This document shows, piece by piece, positions 30,032 through 35,133 of a stretch of DNA of 35,133 nucleotides. This DNA comes from Acidobacteriota bacterium. GTDB lineage: Bacteria > Acidobacteriota > Terriglobia > UBA7540. Position 1 is the first letter of the stretch. Every line of letters starts with the position of its first letter. The stretch spans positions 1 to 35,133 of the forward strand of contig JAHEKS010000011.1 in assembly GCA_024638215.1 (NCBI GenBank). Direction: 5' to 3'. The notes beneath the pieces were generated by a model. It did not search any database and was not told the origin of the DNA. It saw only the letters and a list, made by a program, of their open reading frames with translations. A program made the translations under genes and the position numbers.

Positions 30032-30691
30032 TTGCGGAGGAAATACCCCATGCAAGACGTTTCCATTCCGAAGGCCCGGCCGTGTGCTGAAACTTACGCT
30101 TATTCTCTCCAGGACATTCTCCGGTTGATCTCAGTGCTGTCCGAACCGGCATCCACGATTGTCGCGACTGCAGCCTTCACCGGTTTGCGGAAAAGCGAGA
30201 TCCGCGGGTTACTCTGGGAAAACTTCAGTCAAGACGCACTTTGGATCACCCAGTCCGTTTGGGAGCGGTTCGTCAGCGAGCCGAAGACCGAAAGGAGCAA
30301 ATCGGTAATTCCAGTGATTGCTCCATTGGCCCAGCGCCTCGAGAAACACCGGAGCGCTCAAGCCGGGCCGACATCCGGGTTCATCTTCGTGTCGGTTCGG
30401 CCAGGCGGCCAAGCCGGTCCAGTCAACTTGAATTCGGTTTTCAAAAGACAGATCAAACCGAGGCTCAAGGAGGCGGAATTCGAGTGGCACGGCTGGCACG
30501 CGTTCCGTCGCGGCCTCGCGACGAATCTCTACCAGCTTGGAGTACCGGACAAAACGATTCAAGCCGTTCTCCGACACTCGAATCTCTCAACCACAATGAA
30601 CAGCTACGTAAAGTCGGTGCCTGCGGATGCAGTGGCAGCGATGCGCTCGCTCGAAGCAATATGCACCCAATATGCACCCCAAACACAGTAA
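30032..30691 (+). pseudogene. Tyrosine recombinase/integrase, catalytic domain only (N-terminus missing)
   Basis: TGLRKSEIRGLLW, WHAFRRGLATNLYQLGV, LRHSNLSTTMNSYVK give the R...HxxR...H...Y set; only 219 aa with no SAM-like core-binding domain. Confidence 0.85.
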
Positions 30692-30736
30692 GTCAATCAC
30701 CTATGTCGCGTAACTTGCAGAAAAGCCGTGAGAAGA

Positions 30737-30781
30737 TGGTAGGCTTGGGGAGATTCGAACTCCCGACCCACGGTTTAGGAA
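30737..30781 (-). other. 3'-half tRNA-Arg(CCT) fragment, probable att scar
   Basis: Reverse complement TTCCTAA-ACCGT-GGGTC-GGGAGTTCGAATCTCCC-CAAGCCT-A-CCA; 5' stem does not pair; lies 46 bp past the integrase stop. Confidence 0.8.
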
Positions 30782-31019
30782 AACCCTCCCCGCCCCGTCC
30801 TTCCTGTTCGGAGTCGCATGTTTTCAGTGGGTTCCGCTAGGTATCATTCGACTAAAATCATCCAATTCGGGCACGAGTATGCACCCGAAAATGCACCTTG
30901 GAGTCCCACTACTTCAAGATGCTCCCGCCACGCCATATCCCCCTTCTGTTTCGTGATTCGCTCTATTCGAGCCCATCCAGAACTCAACACACCCTTAAAC
31001 CGTCCCTTTGATCTTAATC

Positions 31020-31295
31020 TCAACCGGTGAGCTGACGCACTGCCTCCAGGGCCGACGACATTGCATTGACCTTGTTCTTTTCACCAGTTGTGACACCTTC
31101 AGCTATGACCACTTCTGGATTACTCACACCGATGAAAGACAGCACAGTGCGCAAATAACTTTCAGCGTGCTCTGCAGAGACTGCCGCCGTTTCCGGTCCA
31201 TAATAAACCCCCCGGGTGATCGCCAGAATGACACGCTTGCTGCCGACCAGGCCCTCTGCCGGACCTTTCGGCCCGTACTTGAATGTCCTGCCCGG
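31020..31295 (-). pseudogene. C-terminal remnant of FMN-dependent NADH-azoreductase-like protein
   Basis: [67 protein letters not shown] resembles the AzoR C-terminal half; upstream frame is unrelated. Confidence 0.65.
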
Positions 31296-31914
31296 CACCA
31301 CTATACATGCGAGTGGGTGCGCTGGGTCTGGGACCCGACCCGGCCATACGAGTCGCGCGACGATCCGGGGGTTTGTCTGGGTTCGCTTTACCCCACGGCG
31401 TTTATCGAGAGTCAAGGTCAAGGCTTCTAGGATCTGGAATCGGTGCAATAGTGTTGCATAGCACTCATGAAAGGCCGAGGACACCCGAGCACATTGTTTC
31501 GCGGGGCAAGGAAGAAACCAACACGTTTAACCCGCTGGTAAGAAGCTGAGCCATCATCCTCCGCACGAAACCTCTATGATACACCTTCCTCGCCGCGCAG
31601 GTTCTTGCTGAGCGTTTCCACCTGCACCCTCTTGCCCAATGCCGGTCCCAAGCAGAGCGCTCTTCGGCAACACTGAATGAAGAAATTTATCTTCCCGTAG
31701 CTGGTTTTAATCCCCCGAATAATGAGTTCGCATGATTGACGCTTTGTGATGCTCACGTCAGACTCCGAAAGTCAATTTGGGGCTAATTTTCGTAGGGCAC
31801 ACGGTCACTCTAAACACTTAATCAGGTTCACCCTGCGGTGAGTTGCGACGCGAATTCATTCGAGGCTGCGCTGTTGTGTAGGCGTTTGCAAAGACGACGC
31901 AACCCCCAGACGAG

Positions 31915-32634
31915 GTGCATTCATTGATGTGGCGCTTTCTCAAGTACGCGATTCCCGTTGTTACAGTCTACGTCGTCCTTCTCGGCGGGCTCTTTTGGGC
32001 CATGCTGCAGCCGCCGGTTGTTTTTGGCCACATCATGTCGAAGCTCCCCGCGTTCAGTTACTTTCTGTTTCCCTTTGAACCGATGTGGCTTTACGCGCGG
32101 AAGGGAAAACTGAAGATGGGCGACATGGCACCAGATTTTGAACTCAAGACCGCGGATGGTAAGGCCCAGGTCCGGCTGTCTTCATTTCGAGGACAGAAAC
32201 CGGTCGTCCTGATTTTCGGCAGCCACACTTGACCGCCTTTTCGCCGGGAGGTTCCCGCGCTCAACAAACTTTACGAGGAATACAAGGATAGAGCGGCTTT
32301 TTATGTGGTTTACATCGAAGAAGCGCACCCAACCGATGGCTGGCAGATGCCGAGCAACATCAAGGACAACATCCTGGTTGCCAGCGCCAAGACGTTGGGC
32401 GACCGGGACGAAGCCGCACACGTCTGTATCGTCAAGCTCGGAATCAAGATTCCTGCCATCGTGGACGACATGCAGGATTCGACAGAACGCGCCTACACCG
32501 GTTGGCCAGACCGCCTGTACGTCATCTCCACTGACGGGCGTGTGGCGTACAAAAGCAAAGCAGGGCCTTTCGGCTTTCATCCCGAGGAAATGGCCAAGTC
32601 TCTGCAGTCAGTCGTCTCCCCCTCCAGCAAGTGA
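31915..32634 (+). CDS. Membrane-anchored iodothyronine-deiodinase-like selenoprotein (TGA at 32230-32232 read as Sec)
   Basis: ORFs 31915..32232 and 32305..32634 are in the same frame; continuous reading gives ...[61 protein letters not shown]...[11 protein letters not shown]...[51 protein letters not shown]. Start is GTG 31915 or ATG 31927. Confidence 0.85.
32242..32259 (+). promoter_or_regulatory. Candidate bacterial SECIS hairpin
   Basis: CG-(C bulge)-CGGGA-GGT-TCCCG-CG; GGU apical loop begins 18 nt after the last base of the TGA. Confidence 0.65.
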
Positions 32635-32745
32635 CAGATCTTGGGCGGATCATCGCGGCAAGTTCGATTCGAACTCCACGAGATTCTCGTTGCGAGAAGC
32701 GTGGTCAACACGTATCCAAGCCGAATTGGGAGGAATGAACAAGAA

Positions 32746-35133
32746 ATGACGAAGCTCAATGCCAAAGCGTTTGCAGCCGTGGCTTTCTGTTCGCTTCTTT
32801 CGCTATCTGCTGCATCCTTGAGAGCTCAAGAGGTCACGGGCAGCATTCGCGGTGAGGTACTGGATCCCTCCGGAGCGGGAGTGCCAAAGGCACAAGTCAG
32901 GGCGATCCAGACTGAAACAGGTTTGACACGAACCGCCGTTACCAATCGCAACGGCGCTTATGTGCTAGTCCTGCTTCCGGTCGGACATTACCAACTGGAG
33001 GCATCCGCGCAGGGCTTTCGAAAATTCGTTCAAGGTGGCATCACGCTCAGCGTCAATGAAGCCGCGACGGTTCCCGTCCATCTCGCCATCGGGACACCCA
33101 CAGACACCGTGCAGGTTCAGGGAAATGCCTCCACGATTGAGACCTCCAACACCACGCTCGGGAAAACCGTCGGCGAGCGGGAAATTCTTGACCTGCCTTT
33201 GAACGGCCGCAACTTCTCACAACTGGGTCTGCTTCAACCCGGCGTAGTGCCGATTACGCCGGGGCTCGCCCAGGCCGGCGGCTCTTTGCGCGACGGGCAG
33301 GCTTACTCGGTCAACGGGCAGCGGCCAGAATCGAACACTTTCCTGATTGACGGCGCCTCCAACTTCAACGCGGTGGATGGCGGTTATGTTCTTAAGCCGC
33401 CCATTGATGCCATTGCCGAATTCAAGATCCTCACTTCGACTGCTAGTGCCGAATTCGGTGACGCAGCGGGGTCAACCACCAACATCGTCACGCGCTCCGG
33501 TTCCAATACAGTCCATGGCGACCTTTGGGAGTTCTTGCGCAACAACAAATTGGATGCAGCCAATTACTTTGAAAATGCGGACGGATTCAAGAAATCCAAA
33601 TACCGCCAGAATCAATTCGGAGGTACCCTGGGTGGCCCAATTCAGAAGGACAAGACTTTTTACTTTGGGTACTACGAGGGATTTCGCAATCGCCAGGGCG
33701 AAACGCTCCACGGCGTGCGGGTTCCCTCGATACTCGAGCGCCAAGGGGATTTTTCAGAGAGCGGGCCGCTTCTCAATCTCTTTGCACCGGGCGGTCCCGC
33801 TCTGTTGCCGGGCAGCCAGGTACCTTTCATTGATCCTACCGCACAGAACATTCTGGATCTCTACCCGATGCCGAACGACAGGGATGCAAACGGAGTATTA
33901 AACCTCTACAACACCACGCAAGTTCTGCGCAACGACGAGAACCAGTTCGGCGTGCGGATTGATCATTACCTCTCGCAGCAGGACACTCTGAATTTCCGCT
34001 ACATGCTGCTGGACGGCTCGCGCTTCGATCCCTTGTCAAATGTTGGGGCGGGCGTCCCAGGATTCCCAGTAGGCGAGAATCATCGCACCCAGAACTTCGT
34101 CGCCCAGTGGACACACACATTCTCGCCATCGCTTCTGGCCATCACTCGGCTGGCCTTCCTCCGCAACAAATTCCTCTTTAACGAGCACCTTAACAACACC
34201 TCTCCGGCGTCGATGGGCTTCCAGTATCAGTCCACGCTGCCGGAAGCTGCCGGTCTACCTTTCATCCAGTTCAGCGGCGGAGGCTACGCGAGTATCGGAG
34301 ACCCCATCACCGGACCCCGCAACACGTATGAGAACGCCTACGCCACATCTGAGTCTCTAACGTGGATTCGCGGGCGGCACGAGCTGAAGTTCGGCGCCTA
34401 TTACCGGCGCGACGAGATCAACGTCATCAACGGCATCGCTTCGAACGGGTTCTTCGTCTTCATTCCCGTGCCTTTGACGAATGCCTTTGCCAACTTCCTG
34501 ATCGGCCAGCCGCTCTTGTTTCTCCAGGGCGGTGGAGACCAGCCGGGTGGTGGCGGCGACCTGTCGCGCGGATTGCGGGGTAACGACTTCAACTTTTATG
34601 CCCAGGATACTTATAAGGTCAGCTCCCGGCTCACGCTTAATATGGGGCTTCGTTACGACTTGCCGTTTCCCTACAAAGAGATCCGAAACCGCCAGAACCT
34701 TTTTGTACCCGGCGCGCAATCGAGCGTGATTACCACCGCCCCGGTTGGACTGCTTTATCCCGGCGACGCGGGCGTGCCGGACGGCCTGATTCCTGCCCAG
34801 AAAACCGCATTGGCGCCGCGGATCGGGCTGGCTTGGGACCCCACTGGTGATGCCCGCTGGCTGGTCACGGCAGCGTATGGCATCTTCTACGACCCGTATT
34901 ACAACGGCGACGGAGGCCCGCTGCAGACGCCCATCAGTGCTCAACCGTACCTTCGGACCGCGCAGCTGATGTTTCCCGGTAGCTTGTCAGATCCTTTTGC
35001 CAACGGGAACCCGTTTGCGTCCCAGTTTGCTGAGCCCATGACGCTGCTGACCCTCTCCCCTCAGTTGCGACTGCCGTACGCACAGGACTGGAACTTCGAT
35101 ATCGAGAAGTCACTCGGCAAGGATTGGCTGTTT
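32746..35133 (+). CDS. TonB-dependent receptor with carboxypeptidase-regulatory-like (Oar-type) domain, truncated by window edge
   Basis: Manual translation MTKLNAKAFAAVAFCSLLSLSAASLRAQEVTGSIRGEVLDPSGAGVPKAQVRAIQTETGLTRTAVTNRNGAYVLVLLPVGHYQLEA..., plug-like LPLNGRNFSQLGLLQPGV, no stop noticed to the end of the window. Confidence 0.9.
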   Translation, partial: MTKLNAKAFAAVAFCSLLSLSAASLRAQEVTGSIRGEVLDPSGAGVPKAQVRAIQTETGLTRTAVTNRNGAYVLVLLPVGHYQLEASAQGFRKFVQGGITLSVNEAATVPVHLAIGTPTDTVQVQGNASTIETSNTTLGKTVGEREILDLPLNGRNFSQLGLLQPGVVPITPGLAQAGGSLRDGQAYSVNGQRPESNTFLIDGASNFNAVDGGYVLKPPIDAIAEFKILTSTASAEFGDAAGSTTNIVTRSGSNTVHGDLWEFLRNNKLDAANYFENADGFKKSKYRQNQFGGTLGGPIQKDKTFYFGYYEGFRNRQGETLHGVRVPSILERQGDFSESGPLLNLFAPGGPALLPGSQVPFIDPTAQNILDLYPMPNDRDANGVLNLYNTTQVLRNDENQFGVRIDHYLSQQDTLNFRYMLLDGSRFDPLSNVGAGVPGFPVGENHRTQNFVAQWTHTFSPSLLAITRLAFLRNKFLFNEHLNNTSPASMGFQYQSTLPEAAGLPFIQFSGGGYASIGDPITGPRNTYENAYATSESLTWIRGRHELKFGAYYRRDEINVINGIASNGFFVFIPVPLTNAFANFLIGQPLLFLQGGGDQPGGGGDLSRGLRGNDFNFYAQDTYKVSSRLTLNMGLRYDLPFPYKEIRNRQNLFVPGAQSSVITTAPVGLLYPGDAGVPDGLIPAQKTALAPRIGLAWDPTGDARWLVTAAYGIFYDPYYNGDGGPLQTPISAQPYLRTAQLMFPGSLSDPFANGNPFASQFAEPMTLLTLSPQLRLPYAQDWNFDIEKSLGKDWLF

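Noticed and set aside
30241-30840. 199-aa plus-strand ORF ending MVGLGRFELPTHGLGKP
   Set aside because: Wrong frame relative to the integrase; its tail is translated from the tRNA-Arg fragment.
32230-32232. Possibility that the TGA is an ordinary nonsense mutation in a TlpA-like pseudogene
   Set aside because: TGA sits exactly at the redox position of a deiodinase-type motif, the downstream frame is fully conserved and a SECIS-like hairpin follows; it remains the main alternative until Sec machinery is checked.
1-35133. CRISPR arrays, rRNA operons, complete tRNAs
   Set aside because: No regularly spaced repeats, rRNA-like tracts or full cloverleafs were seen on reading both strands; only tRNA 3' halves were found.

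Overview
This GC-rich window looks chromosomal and Acidobacteriota-like, judged from Oar-type TonB receptors, CadC-like/TPR regulators, GIDE and DUF3617 proteins; no search was run. From left to right it contains: (i) a left block with the start of a carboxypeptidase-regulatory/TonB receptor (minus strand, cut by the window edge), a TPR/Sel1 protein, a LysR regulator, a GH42-like beta-galactosidase and a SIS-domain protein; (ii) a complete IS4-family insertion sequence (8229..10095) with ~42-bp imperfect terminal inverted repeats, an 8-bp target duplication, an amber-interrupted transposase and a divergent passenger ORF, inserted between two 3'-half tRNA fragments (Pro-CGG and Phe-GAA); (iii) a methyltransferase, an ACT-domain protein and a winged-helix/TPR regulator; (iv) a 17.5-29 kb run of exported proteins including a tandem family with a shared 'FDLSP' N-terminal module, an amber-interrupted GIDE protein and a zinc-ribbon/OmpA fusion; (v) a decayed zone with a zinc-ribbon membrane pseudogene, a truncated tyrosine integrase next to a third 3'-half tRNA fragment (Arg-CCT), and an azoreductase remnant; (vi) a gene that ORF callers split in two but which reads as one membrane-anchored iodothyronine-deiodinase-like selenoprotein (31915/31927..32634), with an in-frame TGA in the motif FGSHT-U-PPF and a bSECIS-like hairpin just downstream, followed by a TonB receptor that runs off the window. 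The selenoprotein is the strongest signal.
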